A model generated the notes under the pieces. It was given only the letters and a program-made list of their open reading frames with translations, did no database searches and had not been told where the DNA came from. From Trichostrongylus colubriformis (taxonomy: Eukaryota > Nematoda > Chromadorea > Rhabditida > Trichostrongylidae), in contig OZ022257.1 in NCBI GenBank assembly GCA_963978905.1, forward strand, positions 14,341,664 through 14,405,663: a stretch of 64,000 nucleotides of DNA. The letters run 5' to 3'. This document shows, piece by piece, positions 47,926 to 61,364 of this stretch. A program made the translations under genes and the position numbers. Every line of letters starts with the position of its first letter. Positions within the stretch are counted from its first letter, which is position 1.

Positions 47926-49969
47926 TCTGTACGAGTGTGGTTACGGCGGAGATTCTCTGAAATACTCCACCGCGAAAACTTTCTTCTCGGGAAGGTGTAC
48001 GCGGTTAATATAGAGTTGCACGTAATAATAAGTTGGATTCACATAGTAGATAATGTTTCAGCAGAATGCTAATCTGACTTTCCATCTTAATAATCGGACA
48101 TAACCTTCGCTGGATTAGCACTATTCCCAATAAGGAAATCGCGGATCGGGAAAGTGTGACGTCCTACCAGGCTATTGGGAATGGGCCCATGATAAGGAAT
48201 GATTACCTAAATAAGTCCGACTGCAGAATGACCATTGCAATTTGAGTCGAGTTCGAGGCCTTCCCAAATGACTTTAATTTTGATGTAGAAAAGCCTCCAG
48301 ACAAACTTTAAAGTATTCAGCACTAGAAAAGCATCATCATTCAAGCCCACCCTTACGTCTAATGAGTTGCGAAGAGATATAAATATAGGTCCATGGCGCA
48401 ACAACCACGAAAAGAGCCCAGCCAGCCTGTGGAATTTTTAACCCGAGCCACTAAAGAGGAAGTTTGCCTTAAACCCAGTTCCGTAGACAGACACTCGCAC
48501 GCCGATAACCGTACCCAAAGTGATAGATGCACTTCTTCCGCACTGTCCTTTGAGAGCTCACACAAAAAGAAATCCTTCATCACTTGAAGACTGCTCTAGT
48601 TTTGTCTAGCCGGCTGCGACGGCAAAATTGAAGCGCAGCATTTCTGCCCACAACCCTTGATTTAAATTTTCAGATAATTGACTGAGATATTCCACCTTTC
48701 TCTATCATGATGATTAATCCCTGTAAATTTCAGCACTAAAGCACATATCCCGAAACCACCATGTAAGAAGTAAAGGGATTTCTGCAGAGGGAACATGCGG
48801 CGCCATGAGCGTACGTGCGCAACGCGAGCGGTTCCTAGTAAACCAGAACGTCTCTACGAATATTTGCTTGGAGAATTCATCAACCCGCACTTTTCCTCTG
48901 TATGGACTCCACCTTGAACGTCCTATCACGGGAAAAATCTCTCCTCATTTTCCCACCGGTTACTGCTTTCCCAGCTTTCCCTTGCCCAACTCATTAAATT
49001 CTTAGTATAAAAATGGAAACAGTTATAGAAGGTCCACCTAATGGCTGATACCAAGCCCACCTATATCAGAATTCAGAACCAGCTTTCCATTGAACATTGT
49101 CTATGTTCATTGAACAGACACAAAAGAAATGGCAATCCATGCATAAAACTGGTCCGTAACTGCTATGACACACCTTCCCAAAATAGACATTTGCATAAAT
49201 CACACGGCAGTTACTTCTATGGACCCGTCCCCTCGACTCATAGCACTTTGCAAGAGTATATTGAGAGGAATAAATATAAGAAAGAGATAAAAATTGTATT
49301 GCAAGTAAACTTAGTACGTCAACCAATAAAGTGAGCTCTTCCGAATCCTTTATAATGTTCATTTGCATGTGGCCACGATTTGGTATCGAATATTCGATAG
49401 AATCTGCTACATATACAAATTAACTGCTAACTGTGATGTTAGCAAAGCAAGTGAATGATTATCAAAAAATTCTCCAAGAAAGCTATACATAGTAGGCAAG
49501 CAATACTAAGTGAACAGCATCACAAATAATCAGCAACAGGGGATAACGATGAAAGACTCGGCAAAATGCACAACCTCAGATTAAATGGCAGCCAATGAAT
49601 CACAGGAGAGCTTAAGACAACACAATTATTAATAAATTATAAGAAGAATTGACTGCAATAACGGCTAATTTGGCAATGAGAAGTTATAAACATGGAGAAG
49701 AAAGAAATGCGAGACAGAGAGTTGATGGGAAGTGGTCAAAAAGTGCACAAATCAATGTTTTTTCTTAACACTTCTCTTCTTCTTCCATATCTCATCAGAT
49801 ATAACATCCATCAACCAGGTCTCCCCGCCAATGCTATGGGCCAATGAACGAGAGTACATTGTCTTACCAGTGACTCTTTGACTTGGCAAAAGGGGAGGCT
49901 CCTGAGAGTCGAGAGAATGCTAAAACAAAGATATTTGAGTATATTTTGACATTCGCAAAATGAGACTTC
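47926..49969. other. Intergenic gap upstream of PIN1
   Basis: AT-rich; small open frames without family motifs. I see no supported gene. Promoter elements for PIN1 presumably lie here but none is recognisable. Confidence 0.4.
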
Positions 49970-50365
49970 AAAGGCGTCGGGAGGGAAGGAAAAGTGAGAA
50001 CTGTGAATACATGCTATCTGAAAACAAACTTTCCACTTCAAATGAGGTGATGTGTGGCCAAACTCGCATTGAAGAGTGCGGCTTGGGTCTTATCACGATC
50101 TCACAGCACTACGTGACGTTCTGCAGTCCATCAGCCGGGCGAGTTGTCGGCGAAGGTGGAACAACGATTGCGGTCGACTGCTTTATCTTCTCCGGCCGTC
50201 CACAGTCTACCCTGGATAGTGACGCAGGGGGAGCGAGAAAAAAGGTTTACGGTTTTTATTTCTCAGGTTTTTCGCCGATTGTTCTCTTTCTACTGACACA
50301 TTGCTGAGCACCTCTTCTTTCATATTCCCCAACCTGACGAATTCGCTTCCTTCGGTGTCCAAAGT
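49970..50365. repeat. ~400-bp dispersed repeat, intact copy 2
   Basis: Same family and orientation as 41440-41825 (GTGAGAACTGTGAATACATG, CAGCCGGGCGAGTTGTC, CTTTCATATTCCCC). Open frames inside it are not genes. Confidence 0.75.
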
Positions 50366-50756
50366 ATCTAGATAACCCACCCCTCGTATTGGGTCATTAA
50401 TCAGAACAACAAACTAGTGCAATTAACGACACATGGGTGAATTAGAAGAATCAATACCGTTTTAAGTCCAAGTAGATTGCCTTTGAGAGAGCGTACACGC
50501 CACGATCTTCGCCTCACACCGCACGAAGATGGTAAACCTGACGAAGGGGCACAGAAACAGTTGTTCTTCGGACTTGACGTACCGCATGTTCTCTAAAACA
50601 TAACACATTACAACGCTGTCCACGCTATCAATCAAAGAGCATTTCAAACGCCACACTCCATAGAGTCGTGAAAACTGTATCACTTTTCATGCTTTTTTCA
50701 GATCCTACTGAATTTATGACCACCTCAATCATATGTGTAAAAATCAATGAACTGAC

Positions 50757-53700
50757 CTCATGGAAAGGCTGCCTCATCTTTTTTGCCTGCAGGTTAAGCC
50801 GCTCAATGTGAGATATGACCTTGAATGACTTTTTTGAAAGCAAAGGAATGGTGTCTGGCGTATCAACCAGCTTTTTTTCATCCTCCGTTGTGAACGAGAA
50901 TGAGCCAGGCAAGGCTTTCAACGTGAACAAATCACTCCCAGGATGTGAGCTGGACTTTGCCGGTAGAGTTGGGGATAAAAACCTGGAATAGTGCGCTACT
51001 AAAACACTACTAACTTCAGAAAAGTTAGTATCAAGGAGTCAAACCTAACCATTCACTACGGCTTCGCATCCGTCGGGCCTGATTCTCGTGAACCCATTCC
51101 AAATATGTGAACGACCGGGATGAATCGCCTCCACAAGATGTCAAAGGCCGTAGAAAGTCGGATTCACATGATTCCGAGTCCGCAGCACCTGCTTGATGGA
51201 GCACCTGCAAATCACACGCAAAGTGATCGCCATTCCAACTTTATCAAAAAAATCCTAGCGTTAAAAATTAAGGCATGAATGAATAATGTATTATAGATTT
51301 ATCACCGAGTTGCACCCTGAAAGTGCGGCTTAGCGAAATAGGAGATCAGCAACATAGCGCGCGTGGGACACGTACTACGGTTGGTCATACGGTCTCCACT
51401 CTCACATGAGCGTTCTATTTTCTGAAACCTTCTGCATTTGGGACATTGGTACGATTCATATCTAATCGTCACAAAAACTGCAAGCGGAGTGCAGCTGTGG
51501 TAAGGCCAGTGCTTTAAAACACGCATGATTAACCGCGTACGTACCAGGCAATATTCTAAGCCGTTGAGGTAACACCACCTGAACGCCTAAGAATGAGCAC
51601 TGCTTGGCCTTGTCTAGACAAGTATAAGATTCAGAAACAGTAACATCAGAGAATGAAGTTTTTCGTAAGAAACTAACTTTCTACTGCACCATTAATTTCA
51701 GCTAAGCAGAATAACCAACCTCCCCTACACTGCTACTCAGGCGATGGCTTATAGATGCAGCAAGCGTTGTCGGTTCATCATATGGAGACTCAGCCAAGAC
51801 TACTGGTTCGATTTCATCACGTGGAGTCCCTGAAATCCACAAGTGAATAAGAGATCAATGATATTCCCTTACGCAAAGCTTACATTGCCCATTTACTCTT
51901 ACCTGATGGTGAGAATTGTGAGAAGACTTTACGAGGCAGAACATTTCATGCATATTTTATTGAAAAAGTGAATAGAAGTAATGGCAGCAAATCTACAAAC
52001 GCCATAATAACAACCAAAGCGGTTTCACGGAATGAAAACTGGGATCAAGACAGGGAAAAATTGGACTAATGGGTATTACTTCACGAAAGTCGATAGACTA
52101 GATGCAAAAAGATAGCTGCGCTACGAAAGAAATTTACATACAGGCACCAAATCTACTGAATTCTTATTATAAGAAAAATCTTATGATTTTGAACATAAGA
52201 GACGAACAAGTTGTGAACCCGAAACTCATTATGTGAGTTGTCTCATGAGAAAAGTTAACTTTTTCTAAATGCTCAAACAATAGCTATTTCGAAATCAGTT
52301 ATAGGATGAGTATCGAAGCGTTGCCAATTTCATGGTTAAGTAGGAGGGCAAGCTTCGAAAAAAGAGAGATCAAATAAAGATGCAGCATGAGATACTCTGA
52401 AAGAGTAATTGGGTGCTTTGTACGCGTGTAACACAACGTTCTACACTCAAATTAGAAACAAAAATATGCGCCACACCTTACACTGAATGTAAGTTATCAC
52501 AAAAGAATACTTCAGCGGTTAGGTCATCAAGAGAGCAAAGATGCCGCAGTAGAATGGAACAAGCACCCGCAATTTGAAATCGTTACACTAGATGTGCATA
52601 TGAATTTTAGACGACATACGCGCACCCGCAATGCTAGTTTCAAATGGTCAAATAATATAGGGTTGGTCAGTGAAGTAATGAGCAGACTTACCGAACAATT
52701 ATGTCTGAATGTTGATGATTCGAAAGACACTGAGTAAATCACAATTTTTTTTTCGAGAGAAGGAGCGTAGTATTTAGTACCAGTAGTACTAAAGGGCTTT
52801 AGTGAACACTATTTTTATGAAGGCAGAGAGCGAAGCCAGATAGGGTTCAAAGCGAAATCGACGATGGCGAGCATATCGTCAGCATAGCTTGAAAATTATA
52901 GATGAAAGGCATTCAACATGCGTGGAAGATTTGCGATTTAGAGAAGCAATTCCAACAGAAACACACTATCGATAGTCAAAACAAGGTTTTCAAGTCAATG
53001 CCTGACAACTGAAAAATGGAAATGAAGAGAAAAGTATTAGACCGTTCTCAAAACCACGAACAGCAACTGTTGCTTTCGCAAGGAAGGATAAAATTTGTGA
53101 GACGCCTCAAAAATCACAGCTAATTGATTGTTTCAAGTCAACTATGTCGTTGACACCAAAACCAAGACTTGCGGTCTGGGGTCGTTTCGGATGATCCGCT
53201 GTATGAGCCAAAGGATGGCGATTCAACGAGCAAGTTCTGTGCACTCCATGGATCACTCCGTCCCCAGTAGCAGTTAGACGTCTCACAACAACCGGCTCGA
53301 ACGCATCCCCTTCCAAATGAAGTGCGGCTAGTGAGTAAGCACCTGCACACTTCGCAGCCATGGCACTGAAGGCGGCCGATGAAGCGACACCTAAACCACA
53401 CACAAGCACGCGTTAGAACAGAACAAAACCATCTAATATCAAGTAGAACAAGGATAACCCAAACCACCACACATACACACAACATCGCATTTAGCACACT
53501 GCAGACTGTTTTCCGCTTAGAAAACAGATTAAACAGAGCGTCTGAAAATCCATCACTGCAGCAGTTGCTTTTTTGGCACTTCTAATCAATAAACAACTAA
53601 TACTGTGGTTTGGAATTATTCCTAAAAAGGGCCGATGTGAAGGGTATCGCGTATTATGTCGCAACATTGTGTTTTGTAACCCAGCGCACCAATTCCACCA

Positions 53701-56700
53701 CACAGCAAGTAAAGGCACTACGACGGCTTCATTTCCACAGCACATCAAATTTCAACGAATTTTTCGCGCGAAAAAGCGAAGTGTGAATTTTGCCAATGGA
53801 GGAGCTCCAAGGTAGGTGTATTAGACGATTTCATATGCAAGAAAGGTCTCTCACTTTAGACGCCAACCTCCAGCACCGGCTACTCGCCGAGCAGAAATTT
53901 CACAAGTTCAATTCTGCACCTTCAGAAAGTTATCCTGTCCAGAACTTATGCACATACTCTTCCGTGAAAGGATTGTATATCATTAGGCCACGCTCATACT
54001 CTGCGGTGCCGATGACAATGCGTGGTTGCGTGTCTCTGCGTCTCAGCCCATGCCACCCTGCCTCGTTGCTTGCGTCGACCCTGCACCTCCCCCGTACCAC
54101 TTGCCTCGCTGTCTGTGAAGTCAGCCACGCCCTGCCGGCGCTGAGTATGAACGCGGCCTTATTCGCGACCCTTTTCGTCTGATTTGCCAGTAGGGTGCAT
54201 AGGTCGTAGATGCCACCCTAACGCCAACAAACGGACAACTGATCCGCATTACCGACCCCTCGGATTCTCGTAATTAATAATTACCACATGAAGGGCCTTG
54301 TTCAGCAACACTGCAAATACTGAGAAACATACAACCACCCCGGGATAAACAAAAGTGTTTCCCATTGTTCAAAATGTAGAGGAAACGAGTTCGAAAAAGG
54401 AAAATGGCCAGGATTCACGCTTAGCTCCCAGTCGAAGAGAATCAGATACGCAAAGGGTCGTCCGACCGTCTACCCTGCGGAAGTTATATGACTAGAAAAA
54501 ACATTTGCCGTGCTGTTTTGTTATGCGTTGTGTAAATGGTGCAACGGAACACAATTCGCTCATTACTTGATCAAAATATGTGCTACCCCTACTCCTTCAC
54601 ATTGACCCATAAAAGTATTAATGGTGAAAGAAAAACGGCCTACGATATTTCACAAAAGCAATTCCATAGTTATATCACCAGTATTCTTGTGAATAAGTGA
54701 TACGTGACATGATTAACATTGACCATTTCATGCTCTAGTACTAACGATGTAGGGACAACATAAACTTACATGCTAATAAGGCTGAGTGAGGGCGACGAAG
54801 CATGTGCAGAGTCATCTTGATATGACAGAGATTTGCGATGTGAAAGATGTGTGAGAAGAGAACAGGTGTGAATGATCTCATCATCGATAAGATGACATCA
54901 TTTCGACTGAAACGCACTGTACATGACCAACCCTATCAACACCCACAATATTATTCACCTGCTTAGTGTTTCATGCTTTCAGCATCCGTAAAACTGAAGA
55001 ATACGAACAAAACAACACACCACATACGGCTAACATAGATCATGCACAAGGAACTTAGAAACAGTAGCTTTACTGTGCACATGCATCAATGGCGATCACG
55101 CTAACGATTCCCATAGGCATATCTTTCCATGTAAGGAGTTCTGAAAAACAAGGTCAATGACGTTTCAGAAGTCCCACACAAGGCTTCAATGCGTGGAAAT
55201 CAAGAGGTACGTCGGAGCCATAAACAAAAGTACACATACATGCAGTAATGTTGAAGAATAAGAGATGCGAAGCAGAGAAAAAAAAGCCGCAATTGATACT
55301 GCTCGGAGAAGTGGCTGAAGCGCAGCGTATTACTGAGACAGCACCGTGGTGAATAGTTACATTGTAACTGATGCCATTGAGCGACAAACATACGGATATA
55401 CGGATAAGAGTGAAATACATCACAAGGTAAGAGTCCGTGATGTGCTCATCACTGAGGTTACTGAAGCATAAACAGACAAGCAAAAGCATACATTTAAATG
55501 AAGCTATACTGATAACAATTGGTTCCTGTGATACCATTCACTGAACTGCTAAGTTCAATTATGCTCTTTGCCTATGAACTCTAATTTAGAAATCAGATCA
55601 AGTTCAGGGGTCTATTTCTGCATTGCTATCAAGAGCAGAGCATATTGTGAACGTAGATGAATGATAATTTGCTATCAAGAAACTACAGCACAACTGATAC
55701 TTGCCAAAACTACGCCTGCAATCAAAATTGCATCGCTATAAGCATATTTATAGCACAAAAAAAGCAACTGATCTCCCTAATAAGCGTCTATCTAATGGAT
55801 AATGAAAAGAATAGATTCCCCATAAACCTAATAAAGCTTCCAGAGCAAAACAAACGAAAAAAGTACTAAACACCCACTTGAGGGGTACTGGAATGTGAAG
55901 AGCCAATTCTCGTCGACACGCAATGTTCTGCCTGTGATCCTAGCGTAGAATTCGTAACATTCACGCGGGAAAAGGTTAGTATGGCCAAAAGAAGTGATGA
56001 TAGTCCTAACAACTTCCGATGCCAGCTTGAACCTTTGTACATCTTCAACTTTCACCTAAAAGCAGAAAATTAATGCAAGCGCAGCAATCCTGAAACAGTT
56101 CATAATTATTTGAGCTAGGTACGAAATCTGCTCTTTGAGAGAGCATAAAATCAGCTGTTTATGCGGTTTGAGTCATGGTCTAATATGGTTAGTCCTTAAA
56201 CCGTCATAAGTAATTACAGCCATGACGATTAAAGGAATGAGCCTGTTCGGTTTTGACCGAGATTTCGTTGTCAAATCAAACTGACGGAGATCCTAATCAC
56301 GTATTGCCTCCATTTGATATGTCGAAGAATATATTTGGATTACGATCATCGTTGCGAGTAATAGAAACAAGGTATACCTGTCTTCCATCATGAATACAGG
56401 AATGGAAAAGAGAAGGCGCCACTGATATCGCAATCGCATTTGGATTCATCTTCGTACCATACGTCTCAGAGGAATCAGCAACCGTTCGAAATGTGCCGAA
56501 TAAAAGCACAAGAAGATGTTGAGAAGGCACAGGAAGAGAACAGAAGATCCTGAATTACTTTTTCTAAGGCAACAATTGATAATGCACGATTTTGATTACT
56601 CGAAAGAACTGAGGCAGCTTAATCATACAATAGGGATAGTATTGTTCAATCAAGAATCAATCCAGAATTCTAGTCGAACAAGGCCACAGTATCAACGACA

Positions 56701-58913
56701 ATGCAGAAGTTGAAATTCGAGGGCTGACCATTGAGGATTTGGTACAGGAGCAAATGAGTGACAGTCTATTTCAGAACTTAGATTTTGAAACGTTTCATCA
56801 AATATTTCGGAACACTGTTTTAAAAGGTTTCATTAAACTTCTTATCCTATCCATATTCTTATCCGAACTACAGGATAATTCTCCCCAGGCTTCCGAATTT
56901 GAGAGAGAATCTAAAGGTTCAAATGACTCGATATCATAGGATATTCGAGGCTTATGGGCATCGATCGATGGTAGAGGTCCTCCTCCCAATTCCCGCCACA
57001 GATCTTTAATAAACACTGCCTGACAATCTCGTAGCCACACATTGGCCTCAAAGGAAAAATGATGTGGAACGCAAATTCCACAATTGCTGTACATACAACT
57101 GATTAATTGAATGAGGTAATTACGGCTGGTTTCCCTTTCTGAATTGAAAAGACAGATCGGCTAACATGGCACCCCACCATTTCCATAATATTCCTGATAC
57201 GAGGATCGTTGGAATGAATGGCCCAGGTTTTTTACATGCTCAGTCTAGTGTTAAAATCTGTTGCCACTCACGTGGACAATTTCTTTTCATTGTGCTGTGC
57301 TGCAGCAGCATTTGCATTTGCAAATGCTGAAAAACAGCGATTAACGAAGGAAGACGAAAAATATATGTCATTAATGTTAAACTTCGTATTATGAAGGAAA
57401 ACAAAGAGTTACATAGAAAAGCCCAGGCACAATGCGAAGACAAAAAAAAACGAAAAAGCATCAAGATAATGGTGCAAACCTGTAAAACACCTGACGCTGC
57501 TTATCCACATCAGTGTTCTGCAAGGCGCTATTGAAAAGGATCTGCTCATTTTCTACACCAAAAATACCACCAGGTAATTTAGATAGAAATTTCTAAATAT
57601 CAGAGCATTGGAAAATGTCACAATGCGATTTTCGCAGAGAAGTATCATACCTTTATTACTGATGCTGCGGTGTACACGCTAAAATTTGCAATATTCACTA
57701 AGCGACCATGCTGCATAATGTGTGACAGCTTTCGGACCTAAACTGACATCTAAAGCCATCAGGACTTGCTTTCGTTTTTGCATCAGCCATTCTCTAGCAG
57801 ACGGGCTTGCGAATACCTCTGTGAATGCATCTTCTGCAAAATCCCGTACAGTATTTCCTAACTCTGTTATGTGGCGATCATGAAATATGGAAATTTCCAT
57901 CACCAGTCAATTCCAATCAAATGAAATGGTGGGCATACAAAGCAGTATAATATCCATGACATTTTGAAAATGACAGAGCGATGAAATGTCAATTAGGAAA
58001 AAGAGGCAAGCGGTTAGACCACAACCGACTGAAGTTTGCTCGCGACGAGATATTTTACACAACCGCTTTCTACATAATCAATTATTAAACTGGAGTTCCT
58101 TTGAGAGCCTTTTAGTTTTGAAAATAGTAACTTGTACGAAACCCCCGTACACGATACAAAAATGTCTTACGGTTTGAAAAAGAAATTTTGCGAAAGTGAC
58201 CCTCTATCAATAAGCTTACAAGAAAGCACCGCAGCAGATGTGTTCAGAATGAGCAAATCAGAAAATAGAGGATGGAAGCCAGGCCGACAAAAGGAGAGAG
58301 GATACTTTGTGTCAGTTTCACTTTCACACATCGCTTTTTGGGTTGGATTAGGAACGACTCTTCCCAGGATACAGGTTTTACTCCGAACATCCCTTATCAA
58401 AGCGTAGTCAGCAGGCTAGTATAGTAACTGGTGAAATTGAATTTGAAGGGATGTAATATCCTACCTGAGCCTGATTTCCAGGAGCGCGCCAAATGTCCTT
58501 TTTCTGAGGACCTTCCTTGTTGACTTTCAGCAGCAGTACCTGAATTCGATAATAGGTAAGATTTCACGATGTATAAAAAAGCGCTTGAAACTCACCAATA
58601 GCGTTGCTGGTATGTCATGGGCAAAGGCTTCATTGATTGGAACACCAAATTTAACTCTGGAAAAGACGCACTAATTTTTAACAGGTTTAGAAACAGAGCT
58701 ACAACTAGCAGAAAACAAGTCCCACTTTTCGATTCGCCCTCGATAACGCTGGTTCAAATCGTCCGATGAATTTCCGCAGAGCACCATGCCATAACTGGCT
58801 ACCACTGTCATCGGCGGTACACAAGCGGAACTCTGGCGGAAAGCTCAGAGTTCGTTGACGCTACTTACACACAGCTGATGAACGAAGTTGCCTCCAGTGC
58901 CTTATTATCACTG
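50757..58913 (-). CDS. RhoGAP-domain protein, partial model
   Basis: Rho-family GTPase-activating protein, minus strand. Exons supported across the GAP domain: 58868-58913, 58726-~58815, 58596-58656, 58465-58539, 57803-57861, 57651-57678, 57491-57592, then one ending about 56389 and 55878-56055. Motifs in order: KFGVPINEAF, HDIPATLLVLLLKVNKEGP, KKDIWRAPGNQAQ (arginine finger), VYTAASVIKKFLSKLPGGIF, LLVLLFGTFRTVADSS and KMNPNAIAISVAPSLFH. The layout resembles ARHGAP20-type domains. A disordered Ser-rich tail follows: about 53107-53388, 52690-52735, 51720-51829, 51050-51204 and 50757-50982. Two open stretches inside the domain (57270-57330, 56860-57090) are unplaced and may be an insertion. The start codon and last exon are not resolved; the tail exons could belong to a second gene. 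Confidence 0.68.
53983..54161. repeat. AGGCCGC-family MITE
   Basis: TTAGGCCACGCTCATACTCT at the left and GAGTATGAACGCGGCCTTA at the right, with inner CAGCCACGCCCTG. In an intron of the RhoGAP gene. Confidence 0.8.
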
Positions 58914-60300
58914 CAACAAAGCAATCAATGTTTTACTCATTACAAGTAAGTAGTAGATAAGATTCAAAAGAAAACATTCGACAGAACATTCGAGCTTAAG
59001 ATGAAAATTAGAACCCCTCTTAAGAACACAACAGAGCAAAATCTGAATGTCGTGAAAAATACATCGAGCTCCATCTACAGATATGAAAAATTTTTCGGCA
59101 AAAAAGAATTAGTTCGCAACTAGTGAACTCTCTACAGGTGGAAGATTCACTTCGACAAAGAGGGTAAAATATGAGCAAAACAGATAATCTTGTGGAAATG
59201 CTATCAGACCACTAACAAAAAAAAGTGTAAGCAGTTATAGTAAGGAAAAAAATGGCCGATACGTGCCCTTGTATTTCACTGCTTCTCAACACTGCGCTAT
59301 ATAAGGACGGAAAGTTTGCGAGAACTATGATTTTATTCAGGTTAAAAATTGCCCACATCTTGTACTATATACCAAGAAAGGAAAGGATAAAACCAATATA
59401 ATCTTGGGATTCAAAAACATGGCAATATTCATCAAACACAAAGCGCTATCCCTTAAATACTAAACGAAATGTATGAAAACCTTAGTTTTCTACCTAAGTT
59501 TGCGAAAAGCGTCTGGATGGGTGCATACTATTTCTGTGCGAGGAGTTTTGCATGACTTTAGAAGCAGTTTACCCCTCCGGATCTCCCTACCGATCTCCGT
59601 GGCTTAAATGATTATACTTCCTGCATGACATATACGGTATATCTTGATACCCGTGCAAGAAGTTCTGTTGTTTGGCACACATAACTTCGAAAAAGATACA
59701 GTTCACCAGAGAAATATACGTGGATTTTCGAATGAATGGCAGAGAAAAAGCCTGATTACATAAATAGCAATTAATGACTAAAGGGCTATCAAATAGGTAC
59801 GGTGGGCTGGGGGATTGCCCCCATTAATACAGCACTGAAGAGCCAAATGAGATGATAAACAAAACCCCATAAAAATCAACACCAAGGACATAAACATTTG
59901 CGGAACTTTAGAGAAAACACTATGACAAGGCTGACAAGGTAAGGACGTTTTCTGGTTCTTTTTTGAGAGAACGACCCTCATTTGATCTTTAAACTAAATA
60001 GAGAAAGAACTTGTTTGAGGACGGAAAACAAGGCCGATTGCAGTGTGAGCATGCGAAGTGGGTGGGCGACAGCGCCCAGCCGGCCATCTGCTCGGCTGGT
60101 CAGCGTGGTTCTCATTCGTGACACGTATATCGATCAATGTCGCGTAAAAACACTGCCCTATAGCAAGGATGTGCAATTGCACGTCACTGACGGCTACCGT
60201 AATCTCACGCAACGAACCACTCGCTGCTACCAGTAATAACCGAGGTGGATCTTCATGTGTCGACAGCGATGAGAATACAGATTTATTGGAATTAATGTAT
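58914..60300. other. Gap with no recognised gene
   Basis: AT-rich DNA to about 59980. The 5' end of the RhoGAP gene may lie here but no exon is convincing. Confidence 0.4.
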
Positions 60301-60319
60301 GAGCAGCGAAGACCCGTCA

Positions 60320-60500
60320 GAACACGGGTAGCCGATAGTCGTGTTCCTCGCCGCCGTCCTCCCGGTCCGTCCTCGTTCCTTCTCCTCGCGTCTTCGGCGC
60401 GCCGCCTCTCATCGGCTGAAACAATAACATTCACATTGGTCGATCAGACTACCGTATGCAAGCTCAAACCCTTTTGAGCTTACACCTCCCCTTTTTATCT
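60320..60500 (-). repeat. Helicase-type leader module, diverged copy
   Basis: On the minus strand it reads GGGAGGTGTAAGCTCAAAAG, then an acceptor-like TTATTGTTTCAG followed by CCGATGAGAGGCGG. It has the same order as the modules at 60720-60960 and 63264-63430: purine-rich block, GGTGTAAG donor, about 80-bp intron, TTTCAG. Confidence 0.55.
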
Positions 60501-60719
60501 TAAAAAGAAGTGAGGTCGGCTTGATGTTGAATTCCCTGATTCTTTTGGAATTTCCTGACCTTATATGTGTAATTGTGATGGTGGACCTTGTCAACTGCTG
60601 TCAAGTGCTACCAGTAATTGTGATGGTGGACCTTGTCAACTGCGAATACTACAGAGTACTAATAGGTTTGTTGTATGCCGGACCGCAGTGAGTTCCGCAG
60701 TGAGTTCGGAGCAGTGAGT

Positions 60720-61075
60720 TCTTCGACCCAATAGGGGTCAGCCGCCGTCCTCCAGCCGTCGTCCTCCGTTGAATGCCATCTCTCGGCTCCTCGCCTCGCG
60801 CATGCTGAAAGCACAACATCAGTCCCGATCATCGAACGCTCACTACAGTATTCTGAGAACAGCTCATACCCTTTGCACTTACACCTCCTCTTTTTACCCA
60901 AAAAGGACGTAGGCCCCCTAGAGCCCAAAACACTCACTACAGTACCCTGAGAACAGCTCATACCCTTTGCACTTACACCTCCCTTTTTTACCCAAAAAGG
61001 ACGTAGGCCCCCTAGAGCCCCAAAACAGACGTGTGAATATACCCCACACCTTCCTCCCTTGGGCTAATTTTGAAA
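60720..61075 (-). repeat. Helicase-type leader module, second copies
   Basis: Contains one complete copy (60808-60933) and one partial copy (60932-61075) of the block found at 63264-63432. Shared blocks are CTTTGCACTTACACCTCC, CCAAAAAGGACGTAGGCCCC and ACCCCACACCTTCCTCCCTT. On the minus strand each full copy carries a GTAAGTG donor and a GTGCTTTCAG acceptor. Confidence 0.75.
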
Positions 61076-61364
61076 GTAGCGACGGCTAAGCGTCCATAAC
61101 AAAGCAAACACTTACTTTATTGCGGTGGAAGGTGCTCCCTTAGTGTACGTTCCGAGACCAAGGCGTTGTTGGTGCGAGCCCATGCGATGACCGAATTCCA
61201 ATATACCCCACACCTTCCTCCCTTGGGCTAATTTTGAAAGTAGCGACGGCTAAGCGTCCATAACAAAGCAAACACTTACTTTATTGCGGTGGAAGGTGCT
61301 CCCTTAGTGTACGTTCCGAGACCAAGGCGTTGTTGGTGCGAGCCCATGCGATGACCGAATTCCA
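61037..61364. repeat. Perfect 164-bp tandem duplication
   Basis: 61037-61200 and 61201-61364 appear identical throughout (both start ATATACCCCACACC and end GACCGAATTCCA). The unit includes the last 28 codons and stop of the helicase ORF, so a spare 3' end follows the gene. Confidence 0.9.

Noticed and set aside
50462..50683. Open frame with hydrophobic stretches after the RhoGAP tail exons
   Set aside because: Could be a terminal exon, but two frames are equally possible after the acceptor, so no call was made.
59994..60434. 146-aa Arg-rich open frame downstream of a leader module
   Set aside because: Low-complexity Arg/Glu/Gly start, no family; likely repeat-derived, so not listed as a gene.
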